Assembly (NCBI GenBank): GCA_938074445.1
Contig: CALJEK010000001.1
Span: forward strand, 124,001 to 188,000
DNA: 64,000 nucleotides
Direction of reading: 5' to 3'
DNA from: Candidatus Kryptoniota bacterium
Lineage (GTDB): Bacteria > Bacteroidota > Ignavibacteria > Kryptoniales > Kryptoniaceae
How positions within the stretch are numbered: position 1 is the stretch's first letter; every line of letters starts with the position of its first letter. Both the position numbers and the translations under genes were made by a program. This document shows, piece by piece, positions 55,032 through 64,000 of this stretch. The notes below the pieces were generated by a model that saw only the letters and a list, made by a program, of their open reading frames with translations, made no database searches and was not told the origin of the DNA.

Positions 55032-55424
55032 TTATTTTATTAAACTTGCGACTTTTGATTCAAGCGCAGCAAGTCGTTCTCTTATTTGAATTGCGATGTC
55101 AATCTTCTCGTCAAGACGTTTTATCTCTGCCCTAAACTCATTCTTAAAAGCATCTAATTCATTACGAAGGCTATCAATATCTTTTTTCAGTCCAGAGATC
55201 TCGGCTTTTAATTCATTACGAACGAGTTCAATTTTTTCATCAACTCGTCTAAGCCCAGAATCGATCTTTTCGTCGAGTCGCCTAAGCCCGGAATCAATTT
55301 TTTCATCAAGTCTTTTAATTTCTGAATCAAATCTTGTCCTTAACTCTTGAACACTTGACTTGATATCGTGGAGTTCTGGAACTACGAGTTCCTGAATTAT
55401 TTTTGCCACATCTACCTTTGGCAT
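55032..55424 (-). CDS. Hendecad-repeat coiled-coil protein between L21 and L27 genes
   Basis: A 130-residue, highly charged protein, almost wholly predicted coiled coil, with no signal peptide or membrane segment. Residues about 34-60 carry an 11-residue repeat (RLDEKIDSGLR, repeated, then RVDEKIELVRN), a hendecad that favours a right-handed or straight coil. A second RLDEKID recurs near residue 105. The N-terminus (MPKVDVAKIIQELVVPELHDIKSSVQELR) is amphipathic. I cannot assign a family beyond generic coiled coil. It starts one base inside the rplU stop (TAATG) and ends 25 bases before rpmA, so it is translated within a ribosomal operon. Confidence 0.8.
   Translation of the reverse strand: MPKVDVAKIIQELVVPELHDIKSSVQELRTRFDSEIKRLDEKIDSGLRRLDEKIDSGLRRVDEKIELVRNELKAEISGLKKDIDSLRNELDAFKNEFRAEIKRLDEKIDIAIQIRERLAALESKVASLIK
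55231..55312 (-). repeat. 33-bp tandem repeat encoding the hendecad coil
   Basis: Two 33-base units (55231-55263, 55264-55296) and a partial third (55297-55312) encode LDEKIDSGLRR copies. Third-position differences between units (for example ACTCGTCTAAGCCCAGAA against AGTCGCCTAAGCCCGGAA) show the duplication is not brand new and the protein repeat has been kept. Confidence 0.8.
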
Positions 55425-55741
55425 TAACTCTCAAAATGGATTTTATTAATTTCAATTTGAGTATAATTTTGCCGATGTCCTTTTGTTACTTTATAGCCTT
55501 TGCGACGTTTTTTCTTGAAAACAATTATTTTCTCGCCTTTTACATGTCTTAAAACCGTCGCCTCAACGAAAGCTCCGGGCACGTATGGATTTCCAATGTG
55601 GGTTTCTTTCCCGTCTTGAAACAAAAGGACGCTTTGAAACTTAACTTTGCTTCCCGGTTCTTTTTCAATCTTTTGAACAAAAATTTTATCAGATTCCTTG
55701 ACCTTATATTGGTGCCCACCAATTTTTACAACCGCAAACAT
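55424..55741 (-). CDS. rplU: 50S ribosomal protein L21
   Basis: Recognised from MFAVVKIGGHQYKVKESDKIFVQKIEKEPGSKV at the N-terminus and the C-terminal VFKKKRRKGYKVTKGHRQNYTQIEINKI motif that contacts 23S rRNA. Length 105 is normal. It heads the minus-strand run rplU, coiled coil, rpmA, mdh, with a promoter at 55778-55806. Confidence 0.97.
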   Translation of the reverse strand: MFAVVKIGGHQYKVKESDKIFVQKIEKEPGSKVKFQSVLLFQDGKETHIGNPYVPGAFVEATVLRHVKGEKIIVFKKKRRKGYKVTKGHRQNYTQIEINKIHFES

Positions 55742-55777
55742 CTTTCCCTTACTTTTGTTTTAAATTCAACGCAACTA

Positions 55778-55806
55778 AATTTAGCAAATCGGTCGAAAAA
55801 AAACAA
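55778..55806 (-). promoter_or_regulatory. Promoter of the rplU operon
   Basis: On the minus strand TTGTTT (plus 55801-55806), 17-base spacer, TAAATT (plus 55778-55783), about 37 bases upstream of the rplU ATG. Confidence 0.5.
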
Positions 55807-55887
55807 TAAATTTTGATTATCTTTTTGTTCTTTTTAACTTTTAAAATCTGGATGATAGCCTTTAACTAAATTTTTCGGTTTTTTGAG

Positions 55888-57201
55888 ATGGGAAAAAGTG
55901 TAATTGCCATAGTAGGAAGACCGAACGTTGGAAAATCAACGCTTTTTAACAGAATTATCGGTGAAAGAGACGCTATTGTCGACCCTAAAAGTGGTGTTAC
56001 TAGGGACAGGCATTACGGGACAGCTGAATGGAACGGTAAAAAATTTTCAATTATAGACACTGGTGGGTATGTTCCGGATTCCGACAATGTTTTTGAAGCA
56101 GCTATAAGGGAGCAAGTTCAAATTGCGATTGACGAAGCAGATGTGATAATTTTTGTCGTCGATGCGGTATCAGGAGTTACACCCATAGATATTGAAATTG
56201 CGAGAATATTAAGGCAAACGAAAAAGAAAGTTATACTCGCGGTAAATAAAATTGATAACGAAAAACTTGAACTATATTCATCTCAATTTTATGAACTTGG
56301 GCTTGGGGAACCATTTCCGATATCAGCACTTCATGGAAGAAAAGTGGGCGATTTTCTTGATGAGGTGGTTAAAGACTTGCCTGAGGTGAGCGAAGAGACC
56401 CAAAGTCTTGAAAATCAGATAAAAGTTGCTATCGTTGGGCAACCAAACGTTGGAAAATCTTCATTTGTCAATGCTGTTCTCGGTGAAAATAGAATAATTG
56501 TCACCGATATACCCGGAACGACTCGGGATTCCATTGATACTTTTTTTGAGTACAATGGGGTTAATTTTGTTCTCATTGACACAGCTGGATTGAGGAAAAG
56601 GAGCAAGATTAAGGAAAGTATAGAGTTTTACAGTGCCATAAGAGCTTTAAAAGCGCTCGAAAGATGCGATGTTGCGGTTGTTATGCTTGATGCAACTTTT
56701 GGACTTGAGAGGCAAGATTTAAGAATCATTGGGGAAGCTGCGGACTTGAAAAGGGGAATTATAATTGCGGTAAATAAATGGGACCTTATCGAAAAAGATT
56801 CGAATACCGCCCTTGAATATGAGCGTGCCCTCAGAGAAAGGTTGAGAGTTTTTGACTATGTCCCTGTTTTATTTATATCGGCTAAAACCAAGCAAAGAAT
56901 TTTCAAGGTTCTCGATCTTGCGAAGATTGTTTATGAGGAAAGAAATAAAAGGGTGAAAACAAGCGAACTTAATAGAATTTTGTTGCCGATCGTTAAGGAA
57001 ACGCCACCTCCAGCGATTTCAGGGAAGGAGATAAAAATTAAGTATGTCATGCAGGTTAAAACAGCGCCACCTGTGTTTGCATTTTTCACGAATTTCCCAG
57101 ATGATATCCCAGAGCATTACAGAAGATTTCTTGAAAATAAAATCCGCGAACATTTTGGTTTCGTTGGTGTGCCTTTGACTATTGTTTTTAAAAAGAAGTG
57201 A
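55888..57201 (+). CDS. der: Ribosome-assembly GTPase Der (EngA)
   Basis: Double GTPase needed for 50S maturation. The first G domain has GRPNVGKSTLFNRI, DTGGY and NKID. The second has GQPNVGKSSFVNAVL, DIPGTTRDS, DTAGLRKRSK and NKWDL. The C-terminal KH-like domain has PPAISGKEIKIKYVMQVKTAPPVFAFF and ENKIREHFGFVGVPL. Length 437 is normal. It is convergent with dtd, with only seven bases between and no terminator visible. Confidence 0.97.
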   Translation: MGKSVIAIVGRPNVGKSTLFNRIIGERDAIVDPKSGVTRDRHYGTAEWNGKKFSIIDTGGYVPDSDNVFEAAIREQVQIAIDEADVIIFVVDAVSGVTPIDIEIARILRQTKKKVILAVNKIDNEKLELYSSQFYELGLGEPFPISALHGRKVGDFLDEVVKDLPEVSEETQSLENQIKVAIVGQPNVGKSSFVNAVLGENRIIVTDIPGTTRDSIDTFFEYNGVNFVLIDTAGLRKRSKIKESIEFYSAIRALKALERCDVAVVMLDATFGLERQDLRIIGEAADLKRGIIIAVNKWDLIEKDSNTALEYERALRERLRVFDYVPVLFISAKTKQRIFKVLDLAKIVYEERNKRVKTSELNRILLPIVKETPPPAISGKEIKIKYVMQVKTAPPVFAFFTNFPDDIPEHYRRFLENKIREHFGFVGVPLTIVFKKK

Positions 57202-57208
57202 TGTTTTT

Positions 57209-57661
57209 TCATTTTTCTTTGCTTTCAACAAGTAAAGTGACGGGACCATCGTTTATTATCTCGACGATCATCATTGCTTTAAAGACACCTGTTTTTACTT
57301 TTTCTTCTCCCATAGCTTGCTTAAGATATTCAACGAATTTATTGTATAAAATTTCCGCTTCCTCTGGTTTTGATGCTTGTGTGAAATCGGGTCTATTCCC
57401 GTATCTTGTATCCCCATAAAGTGTAAATTGTGACACTACAAGTGCTTCCCCATTTACATCTTTTACAGATAGATTCATTCTTTTGTTTTCGTCATCAAAA
57501 ATTCTAAGATTTGCACATTTATTCGCAAGATATTTTGCGTCTTCTTCCGTGTCCCCGTTTTTTACGCCAAGCAAAATTACAATTCCTTTTCCAATTTGAC
57601 TATAAAGTGAGCCGTCGATTGTCACGCTACCTCGTATAACTCTTTGGACAAGCGCTCTCAT
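57209..57661 (-). CDS. dtd: D-aminoacyl-tRNA deacylase
   Basis: Hydrolyses D-amino acids (and Gly) from mischarged tRNA. The family motifs SQFTLYGDTRYGNRPDFTQA and NDGPVTLLVES (Gly-cis-Pro) are present, with MRALVQRVIRGSVTIDG at the N-terminus. Length 150 is normal. Its ATG overlaps the prmC stop by four bases. Confidence 0.96.
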   Translation of the reverse strand: MRALVQRVIRGSVTIDGSLYSQIGKGIVILLGVKNGDTEEDAKYLANKCANLRIFDDENKRMNLSVKDVNGEALVVSQFTLYGDTRYGNRPDFTQASKPEEAEILYNKFVEYLKQAMGEEKVKTGVFKAMMIVEIINDGPVTLLVESKEK

Positions 57662-58554
57662 CTTCTTTCAATTTTTATTTTTGCAACCCTTTCAATTCCA
57701 AGATAGTCATTGAAAATTTCAATTTGATTATATCCAGTGTCGGTGAAAATTTTCTTTACTTTTTCAAATTGACCATAAGCCATTTCAACAAAGATGAAGC
57801 CCGTATTTGCGATTATCTCTTTTCCAACATCAGCAATCCTTCTGTAAAAACTTAGTCCATTTGCCCCATCGGTAATTGCAATCCTTGGCTCAAAATTTTT
57901 TATCTCATCCTGCAAACTTTCAAATTCGTCAATGGCTACATACGGTGGATTTGAAACGATTATGTCAAATTGATTTTTAAATTTAGAAGCGAAGTTTTCA
58001 TCAAATAGATCAAATTGAATGAATTGAACATTTTCAACTCCGTTCAAGTTGGCGTTTTCATTTGCGACTTCAATTATTTTTTCGCTTACGTCAATTCCAA
58101 CTATAAAAGATTTATCTTTAAGAAACTTCGCCAAACTTATAGCTATGTTCCCGCTTCCAGTTCCAATATCAAGCACTTTAACAGGCACATTGAGAAATTC
58201 TTTTTTAACTGTTTCTATTACCTTTTCAACGAGCACCTCGGTTTCTGGTCTTGGAATTAAAACATCTGGTGTTAGTTTAAACTCAAGTCCCATAAATTCA
58301 GTTTTGCCGATAATGTATTGGAGGGGTTCCTTTTTTATCCTTCTTGTTATCAATACTTTGAGTTCCTCAAGTTCTCTTTTCGTGAGCGGTTTTTCAAAGT
58401 TAATGTATAAATCAACCCTTTTACATTTTAGCACGTGACAGAGCATTAATTCAATTGTTAACCTCGCTTCATCAATTCCCTTTGATTTAAGGTATTCGGT
58501 TCCCCAGTTTATTATGTCAATTATTCGCCAAGTTTTTGTTTCGGCTTTATCCAT
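57658..58554 (-). CDS. prmC: Peptide chain release factor N5-glutamine methyltransferase
   Basis: Methylates the Gln of the GGQ motif in RF1 and RF2. An N-terminal helical domain (PLQYIIGKTEFMGLEFKLTPDVLIPRPETEVLVE) is followed by a SAM domain with VLDIGTGSGNIAISLA and the NPPY active-site motif in IVSNPPYVAIDEF. Length 298 is slightly above average. It overlaps both neighbours by a few bases, making a three-gene unit with the Mut7-C gene and dtd. Confidence 0.95.
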   Translation of the reverse strand: MDKAETKTWRIIDIINWGTEYLKSKGIDEARLTIELMLCHVLKCKRVDLYINFEKPLTKRELEELKVLITRRIKKEPLQYIIGKTEFMGLEFKLTPDVLIPRPETEVLVEKVIETVKKEFLNVPVKVLDIGTGSGNIAISLAKFLKDKSFIVGIDVSEKIIEVANENANLNGVENVQFIQFDLFDENFASKFKNQFDIIVSNPPYVAIDEFESLQDEIKNFEPRIAITDGANGLSFYRRIADVGKEIIANTGFIFVEMAYGQFEKVKKIFTDTGYNQIEIFNDYLGIERVAKIKIERR

Positions 58555-59002
58555 TTTTAATTTCGTTTAAGATTTTGACAATTCTTGCAGTATGTGAACC
58601 GTCCCAGTAAATTTTGCCACATTTTGGACATTGATAAAATTCATCAAATGATTTGGCTGTTTCCTCAGGGATCAAGTTTATAATGCTTGACTTTTCAACC
58701 TCGATTATTTCAGTATTACAAATTGAGCATCGGGAAAATAAATTCGTTTCGGTGTCAAGGTTTAAATTTTTAATGACTTCGTTTAGTTGTTCTTTGAATT
58801 TTTCTGCTTTCACGATGTAGAAATTTTTTGCTCCGAACTCTTCGGCTACTCTTTTGCTTCGCGTGAGAAAAAGTCTTTCTTCTTCGTTTGCGATTTTAAT
58901 TAGTTCTTTAGTTGAGAGCTTTGGATTGTATATTGTGTCATATCCAAGTAGTCGCAACCATCTCGCAAGTTTGCCGAGCATTATATCTGCGACGAATTTC
59001 AT
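58547..59002 (-). CDS. Mut7-C (DUF82) PIN-like RNase-domain protein
   Basis: A 151-residue protein with the Mut7-C layout. The N-terminal PIN-like half (MKFVADIMLGKLARWLRLLGYDTIYN...RLFLTRSKRVAEE) carries conserved Asp and Arg residues. The C-terminal zinc ribbon has CSICNTEI and CPKCGKIYWDGSHTARI. The family is named after the nematode Mut-7 C-terminus and is proposed to be an RNase; substrates are unknown. Its role next to prmC and dtd is probably in translation or RNA quality control, by context only. Confidence 0.88.
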   Translation of the reverse strand: MKFVADIMLGKLARWLRLLGYDTIYNPKLSTKELIKIANEEERLFLTRSKRVAEEFGAKNFYIVKAEKFKEQLNEVIKNLNLDTETNLFSRCSICNTEIIEVEKSSIINLIPEETAKSFDEFYQCPKCGKIYWDGSHTARIVKILNEIKNG

Positions 59003-59085
59003 TCGGTTTGATATTTTTGTTTTTCAGGTTTTAAAATAAAAAATTAGCAATGGATTTGCAATAAAGGTTGATTTCAAAGCTTGTT

Positions 59086-59643
59086 ATGAAAAAGAAAGTA
59101 AAGAAAACGCACAAAACTGCTGTCGTTATAATTCCGCCGAAAGATGTTTGGGCTCCAATTCAAAGGATAAGAGAAAAGTATGATAGACAATTTAGAAGGT
59201 GGATGCCACACATAACGTTGATTTACCCGTTTAGACCTTTTGAAGAGTTTGAGGAAATTTATTCGAACTTCGAAAATGTTTGCAGAGAGATCAGAGATTT
59301 TAAAGTTGAACTTGTTGAGTTCAAATTTTTCAAGCATTACGGTGAGAATTACACGATATGGCTTGCGCCTCAGCCTTCTGAGGAAATTGTAAAGTTGCAG
59401 GATAGGTTGCAGGTGATCGTTCCAGATTGTGATGATGTCCGCAGGTTTGAAAATGGCTTCACCCCACATTTGAGCGTTGGGCAAGTTAAGGGAAAAGATA
59501 AACTTGAAAATTTATTAATGGAGTTCAGAAACTCTTGGAGACCAATTAGGTTCAGCGTAAACTCTATCTTTTTCATTTGGAGGGATGACCCACCCAATGA
59601 TGTTTTTAGAATTTGGAGGGAGATAAAATTTGGCAGTGAATAA
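59086..59643 (+). CDS. 2H phosphoesterase (2'-5' RNA ligase/LigT-like)
   Basis: Carries the two HxT/S motifs of the 2H superfamily: PHITLIYPF and PHLSVGQVKG, about 85 residues apart, within a LigT-like fold. Such proteins open 2',3'-cyclic nucleotides or RNA 2'-5' links; the substrate here is unknown. A cyclic-phosphate-opening activity would be biochemically opposite to RtcA at the start of the window, though they are 58 kb apart. I use ATG 59086 (MKKKVKKTHKTAVVII); TTG 59068 in the track has its Shine-Dalgarno too close. Confidence 0.82.
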   Translation: MKKKVKKTHKTAVVIIPPKDVWAPIQRIREKYDRQFRRWMPHITLIYPFRPFEEFEEIYSNFENVCREIRDFKVELVEFKFFKHYGENYTIWLAPQPSEEIVKLQDRLQVIVPDCDDVRRFENGFTPHLSVGQVKGKDKLENLLMEFRNSWRPIRFSVNSIFFIWRDDPPNDVFRIWREIKFGSE

Positions 59644-59672
59644 TTGTTTTTTCTGGTTTTTGTTGATATAAT
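59644..59672 (+). promoter_or_regulatory. Promoter of eno
   Basis: TTGTTT (59644-59649), 17-base spacer, consensus TATAAT (59667-59672), about 40 bases before the eno ATG. Confidence 0.55.
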
Positions 59673-59690
59673 TAAAAGGTTCTCAATTAA

Positions 59691-61001
<1,311 letters not shown>

Positions 61002-61009
61002 GGGGAGTT

Positions 61010-61037
61010 GGGCAAAGTTTGATTTTGCCCCCAAATT
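61010..61037 (+). terminator. Possible terminator after eno
   Basis: GGGCAAA (61010-61016) and TTTGCCC (61024-61030) form a 7-bp stem with a 7-base loop, followed by CCAAATTTTATTATTTTT. The stem is short but the trailing U-rich run fits an intrinsic terminator. Confidence 0.5.
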
Positions 61038-61090
61038 TTATTATTTTTACAAAAATTTTGCGGAAGAAAACTTAAATTTTTTTGCTTCTG

Positions 61091-63010
61091 ATGGAAAAAA
61101 TAAGGGTTAAACTGCCCGATAATAGCGTTTTAGAAGTTGACAAAGGGACGACGCCTTTACAAATAGCGGAAATTTTAAGTAAGCGACTTGCCAAAGATGC
61201 GATCGCAGCGAAAGTTAACGGTGTTGTCATAGATCTTACTCGTCCACTTGAGGAGGATTGTGAGCTTCAGATTTTAACTTTTGATGACCCGGAGGGTAAA
61301 GAAGTATTTTGGCATAGTTCGGCTCATCTTATGGCGCATGCGATTGAAGAACTTTTTCCGGGTGCGAAGTTTGGCGTTGGACCACCAATTGAGGATGGAT
61401 TTTATTATGATGTCGATGTTGATAAGCCTCTTACGGTTGAGGACCTTGTTAAAATTGAGGAGAAGATGAAGGAGCTTGCGCAAAAGGATGAACCATATGT
61501 TAGAAAAGTTGTCACAAAAGAAGAAGCGCTTGAGTTCTTTAAGAAGAAAGGTGATCCATATAAAGTTGAAATCATAGAACAAATTGATGACAGCGATGTA
61601 ATAACCTTGTATAGTGAGGGGAGTTTTACTGATTTATGTCGTGGTCCGCATTTGCCATCGACGGGAAAGATAAAATATGTTAAGTTGTTAAATATCGCTG
61701 GGGCTTACTGGCGTGGTGATGCGAGGAATAAAATGTTGCAGAGGGTTTATGGTGTTGCTTATCCAAAGAAGGAACTTCTTGATGAGCATTTAAGGCGACT
61801 TGAAGAAGCAAAGAAAAGAGATCATAGACGGCTTGGAAAGGAGCTTGAACTTTTCGTTTTTCATGACATTGCCCCGGGTGCACCTTTCTGGTTGCCAAAG
61901 GGGATGATAATTTTCCGTGAACTTGAAAAATTTATTCGTGAAGAGCTTGATAAGCGAGGTTATGAGGAAATTTCAACTCCGATCCTTGTGAAAAAAGATT
62001 TATGGGAGAGATCGGGGCATTGGGAACATTACAAAGAAAATATGTTTGTGCTTGAGGTTGAAAATGAAATTTATTCTCTAAAACCGATGAATTGTCCGGA
62101 AAGCACTTATGTCTATAAGATGCGGACGAGAAGCTATAGGGATTTGCCACTGCGACTTGCGGAGATAGGGAGATTACATAGAAATGAAATCTCTGGTGCC
62201 CTTGGTGGGATGTTTCGCGTAAGGCAGATAACGATGGATGATGCGCATATTTATTGCAGACCAGATCAAATTTTAAGCGAGATAAACGAGTTGATTGATT
62301 TCGTAAATTATGTCTATGGAATTTTCAAGTTTCAGCCAGCGTATTATCTTTCAACGAAACCAGATGGTGCGATGGGAGACCCTGAGTTGTGGGAACATGC
62401 TGAACAAGCCTTGAGAATGGCGTTAGAGCAAAATGGAATAAAATATGGATTAAAGGAAAAGGAGGGAGCATTTTACGGTCCAAAAATAGATGTCCAAATT
62501 AAAGACGCTCTCGGTAGAGATTGGCAAGTTGCAACAATTCAGCTCGACTTTGTGATGTTGCCTGAAAGATTTGACTTGACTTATATTGATGTTGATGGAC
62601 AGCCGAAGCGACCGGTTGCAATTCATAGAGCGATATTTGGCTCGTTTGAAAGATTTGTCGGTATTTTAACTGAACATTTCGCTGGTAACTTTCCAGTTTG
62701 GCTTGCACCAGTTCAAGTTGCGGTTTTGCCTATAACCGATGCGCAAAATGATTATGCAAAAACGGTTTGGGAAAAGCTTAAACAGCAGCAAATTCGTGCG
62801 GAGCTCGATTCGAGAAACGAGAAGATAACTTACAAAATAAGGGAAGCGGAGACTAAAAAAATTCCATATATGCTTATAGTTGGTGAGAAGGAAAGAGCAA
62901 GCGGAACTATTTCAGTAAGAAGGCATGGCAAGGGAGATCTTGGAGTATTTGATTTGGAAAGTTTTATATCCAAAATTAAATTTGAAATAGAAAGCAAAGC
63001 TGTGGAATAA
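61091..63010 (+). CDS. thrS: Threonyl-tRNA synthetase
   Basis: Charges tRNA-Thr. A TGS domain (IRVKLPDNSVLEVDKGTTPLQIAEIL) is followed by the editing domain (VFWHSSAHLMAHAIEELFPGAKFGVGPPIEDGFYYD), then the class II core with YEEISTPILV, KPMNCPESTYVYK, GRLHRNEISGALGGMFRVRQITMDDAHIYCR and HRAIFGSFERFVGILTEH (motif 3), and an anticodon-binding domain. I prefer ATG 61091 over TTG 61082. It heads the usual thrS-infC-rpmI-rplT operon. Confidence 0.96.
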   Translation: MEKIRVKLPDNSVLEVDKGTTPLQIAEILSKRLAKDAIAAKVNGVVIDLTRPLEEDCELQILTFDDPEGKEVFWHSSAHLMAHAIEELFPGAKFGVGPPIEDGFYYDVDVDKPLTVEDLVKIEEKMKELAQKDEPYVRKVVTKEEALEFFKKKGDPYKVEIIEQIDDSDVITLYSEGSFTDLCRGPHLPSTGKIKYVKLLNIAGAYWRGDARNKMLQRVYGVAYPKKELLDEHLRRLEEAKKRDHRRLGKELELFVFHDIAPGAPFWLPKGMIIFRELEKFIREELDKRGYEEISTPILVKKDLWERSGHWEHYKENMFVLEVENEIYSLKPMNCPESTYVYKMRTRSYRDLPLRLAEIGRLHRNEISGALGGMFRVRQITMDDAHIYCRPDQILSEINELIDFVNYVYGIFKFQPAYYLSTKPDGAMGDPELWEHAEQALRMALEQNGIKYGLKEKEGAFYGPKIDVQIKDALGRDWQVATIQLDFVMLPERFDLTYIDVDGQPKRPVAIHRAIFGSFERFVGILTEHFAGNFPVWLAPVQVAVLPITDAQNDYAKTVWEKLKQQQIRAELDSRNEKITYKIREAETKKIPYMLIVGEKERASGTISVRRHGKGDLGVFDLESFISKIKFEIESKAVE

Positions 63011-63020
63011 CCAAAACAAA

Positions 63021-63036
63021 AAGAGAGGATGCCATA
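63021..63036 (+). promoter_or_regulatory. Shine-Dalgarno and AUA start codon of infC
   Basis: AAGAGAGG (63021-63028), a five-base spacer, then ATA (63034-63036) in the infC frame. The only nearby ATG (63029) opens a two-codon out-of-frame ORF, ATG CCA TAG, that overlaps the ATA. There is no in-frame ATG, GTG or TTG upstream of the conserved IF3 N-terminus. Confidence 0.8.
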
Positions 63037-63648
63037 GAGAAAGAATTACGCATTAATGAGCAAATCCGAGCCCCACGGGTAAGAGTGATAGACGAAAATG
63101 GGCAGTCAATTGGCATAATGAACACGCGTGACGCGTTGAGGTTAGCTGAGGAAAGAGGTTATGACCTTGTCGAAGTTGCCCCTCAAGCTAATCCTCCTGT
63201 TTGTAAGTTAATGGATTATGGAAAGTATAAGTATGAAAAGCAAAAGGAGGAAAAGCTTCACAAGAAGCAAAGATCGCTTGCGGTTTTGAAAGAATTGAGA
63301 TTTCATCCAAATATGGGTGAACATGATTTTCAATTTAAAGCGCGTCATGCAAGGGAATTTATACTTGACGGGCATAAGGTTAAAGCGCAGGTTATTTTTA
63401 AAGGCAGAGAGATTTTGCACACGGAGTTTGGAGAAAAGATATTAAAAAGATTAATTGAGTTTTTATCTGATGTCGCGCGAGTTGAACAGGATATAAAGCT
63501 TGAAGGGAGTTCAATGAGTGTTTTGTTTGCACCGGATAGGAGAAAAATTCAAATGTTAAAAGAGCAGGAAGAGAAAAATAAACAATTTGGAGGACAAAAG
63601 GACAATGCCGAAGGTGAAGAGCAATCGCGCAGCCAAGAAGCGCTTTAA
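63034..63648 (+). CDS. infC: Translation initiation factor IF-3, starting at AUA
   Basis: Binds the 30S subunit and rejects incorrect start codons and initiators. The conserved N-terminus [19 protein letters not shown] is encoded upstream of the track's GTG at 63085, so that start is wrong. Other motifs are [41 protein letters not shown] and [12 protein letters not shown]. Starting at ATA 63034 gives 204 residues. Non-AUG starts (AUU in E. coli) are a known device that lets IF3 repress its own synthesis. The C-terminal tail overlaps the rpmI start. Confidence 0.93.
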   Translation: MEKELRINEQIRAPRVRVIDENGQSIGIMNTRDALRLAEERGYDLVEVAPQANPPVCKLMDYGKYKYEKQKEEKLHKKQRSLAVLKELRFHPNMGEHDFQFKARHAREFILDGHKVKAQVIFKGREILHTEFGEKILKRLIEFLSDVARVEQDIKLEGSSMSVLFAPDRRKIQMLKEQEEKNKQFGGQKDNAEGEEQSRSQEAL

Positions 63649-63799
63649 AGTTACAGCAACTGGTAAAATAAAAAGACAGAAGGCGGGTAGAAGTCACCTT
63701 GCCACAGGTAAAACAAGAAAAAGGAAAAGACAACTCCGAAAGCCAACCCTTGTGCATCCTTATGAGGAAAAAAGAATTAAGCAACTAATTCTTGCTTGA
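63605..63799 (+). CDS. rpmI: 50S ribosomal protein L35
   Basis: [32 protein letters not shown] is the canonical L35 N-terminus, so ATG 63605 is chosen rather than 63587 of the track. Length 64 is normal. It overlaps the end of infC by 44 bases in another frame, with GGAGG lying inside infC upstream of the start, which makes coupled expression likely. Confidence 0.96.
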   Translation: MPKVKSNRAAKKRFKVTATGKIKRQKAGRSHLATGKTRKRKRQLRKPTLVHPYEEKRIKQLILA

Positions 63800-63830
63800 T
63801 TTTTAAAAATTAAATTTAGCGAGTGAAAAG

Positions 63831-64000
63831 ATGAGAGCGACAAATAAACCAGCTTCAAGAAGGAGAAGGAAAAAGCTGCTTGAAAGAGCGAAAGGATTCT
63901 GGGGAATGCGCGGTAATACCCTTAGACAGGCTAAAGACCATGTCGCAAAAGCACTTCAATACTCATATCGCGACAGAAGAACAAAGAAGCGTGAATTCAG
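63831..64000 (+). CDS. rplT: 50S ribosomal protein L20 (3' end beyond window)
   Basis: Reading from ATG 63831 gives [20 protein letters not shown] then [23 protein letters not shown], the typical basic N-terminal half of L20. It is missing from the ORF track because no stop falls in the window. It lies 31 bases after rpmI in the infC-rpmI-rplT operon; in E. coli L20 represses this operon. Confidence 0.95.
   Translation, partial: MRATNKPASRRRRKKLLERAKGFWGMRGNTLRQAKDHVAKALQYSYRDRRTKKREF

Noticed and set aside
55231-55312. Tandem 33-bp repeats resembling a short CRISPR array
   Set aside because: Units are contiguous with no spacers and lie in frame inside the coiled-coil gene, encoding an 11-residue protein repeat.
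63085-63648. Track start of infC at GTG 63085
   Set aside because: It removes the conserved [12 protein letters not shown] segment, which is encoded in frame immediately upstream behind a good Shine-Dalgarno and ATA.

Overview
The window is a gene-dense, AT-rich bacterial chromosome segment with no insertion sequence, prophage, CRISPR array or toxin-antitoxin system. It reads as core genome of a Gram-negative member of the Bacteroidota/Chlorobiota/Ignavibacteria-like (FCB) part of the tree. The evidence is a large TonB-dependent receptor with an N-terminal carboxypeptidase-regulatory-like domain, an FPLKVGN-type lipoprotein, a TolC/MFP/RND efflux set, MurE with the meso-DAP DNPR motif, and LspA plus lipoproteins. 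A Kryptonia/Ignavibacteria-type thermophile is my best guess, but that is inference. Promoters that can be read are classical sigma70 (TTGAnT-N16/17-TATATT or close), not the Bacteroidetes -33/-7 type. No stretch over 300 bases lacks a gene; the longest intergenic stretch (49870-50163) holds a tRNA.

Layout. 1-4933 (+): end of rtcA, then folP, dacA, a GT2 glycosyltransferase, pcm and miaA, tightly packed. 4930-16206 (-): yggS-like, divIVA-like, punA, DUF2905, ileS, a DksA-type protein, lspA, rluD, an RlmD-family methyltransferase and a secreted prolyl oligopeptidase. The order yggS-divIVA-ileS-dksA-lspA-rluD matches the block downstream of the division cluster in Bacillus-type genomes, here detached from the dcw cluster. 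16339-17415 (+): an unknown 85-aa protein and an enoyl-ACP-reductase-like SDR. 17446-23852 (-): tetR, tolC, MFP, RND pump and a PII-like protein, with a palindromic operator inside the tetR promoter.

24037-32346 (+): mnmE, mnmG, rsmG, murQ and mfd. Two perfect parS sites (TGTTTCACGTGAAACA) flank mnmG, although parAB do not follow rsmG, so this is probably origin-proximal DNA. 32296-32925 (-): a LexA homologue overlapping the end of mfd. It has a perfect GAAC-N4-GTTC box in its promoter but lacks both residues of the self-cleavage dyad. 33153-49869 (+): a complete division and cell-wall cluster (mraZ-rsmH-ftsL-ftsI-murE-murF-mraY-murD-ftsW-murG-murC-murB-ftsQ-ftsA-ftsZ), preceded by three 10-bp-spaced MraZ-type boxes. 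tRNA-Leu(GAG) follows.

50164-52923 (+): Oar-like TonB-dependent receptor. 52971-55741 (-): a lipoprotein, mdh, rpmA, a hendecad-repeat coiled-coil protein inserted between the L27 and L21 genes, and rplU. 55888-57201 (+): der. 57209-59002 (-): dtd, prmC and a Mut7-C protein. 59086-64000 (+): a 2H phosphoesterase, eno, then thrS-infC-rpmI-rplT. infC has no ATG/GTG/TTG start and appears to begin at AUA behind a good Shine-Dalgarno.

The most interesting items are the non-cleavable-looking LexA with its intact SOS box, the AUA start of infC, the GXHH signature swap in IleRS2 (linked to mupirocin hyper-resistance), the parS pair away from parAB, the detached post-dcw block, and the coiled-coil gene between the L21 and L27 genes.
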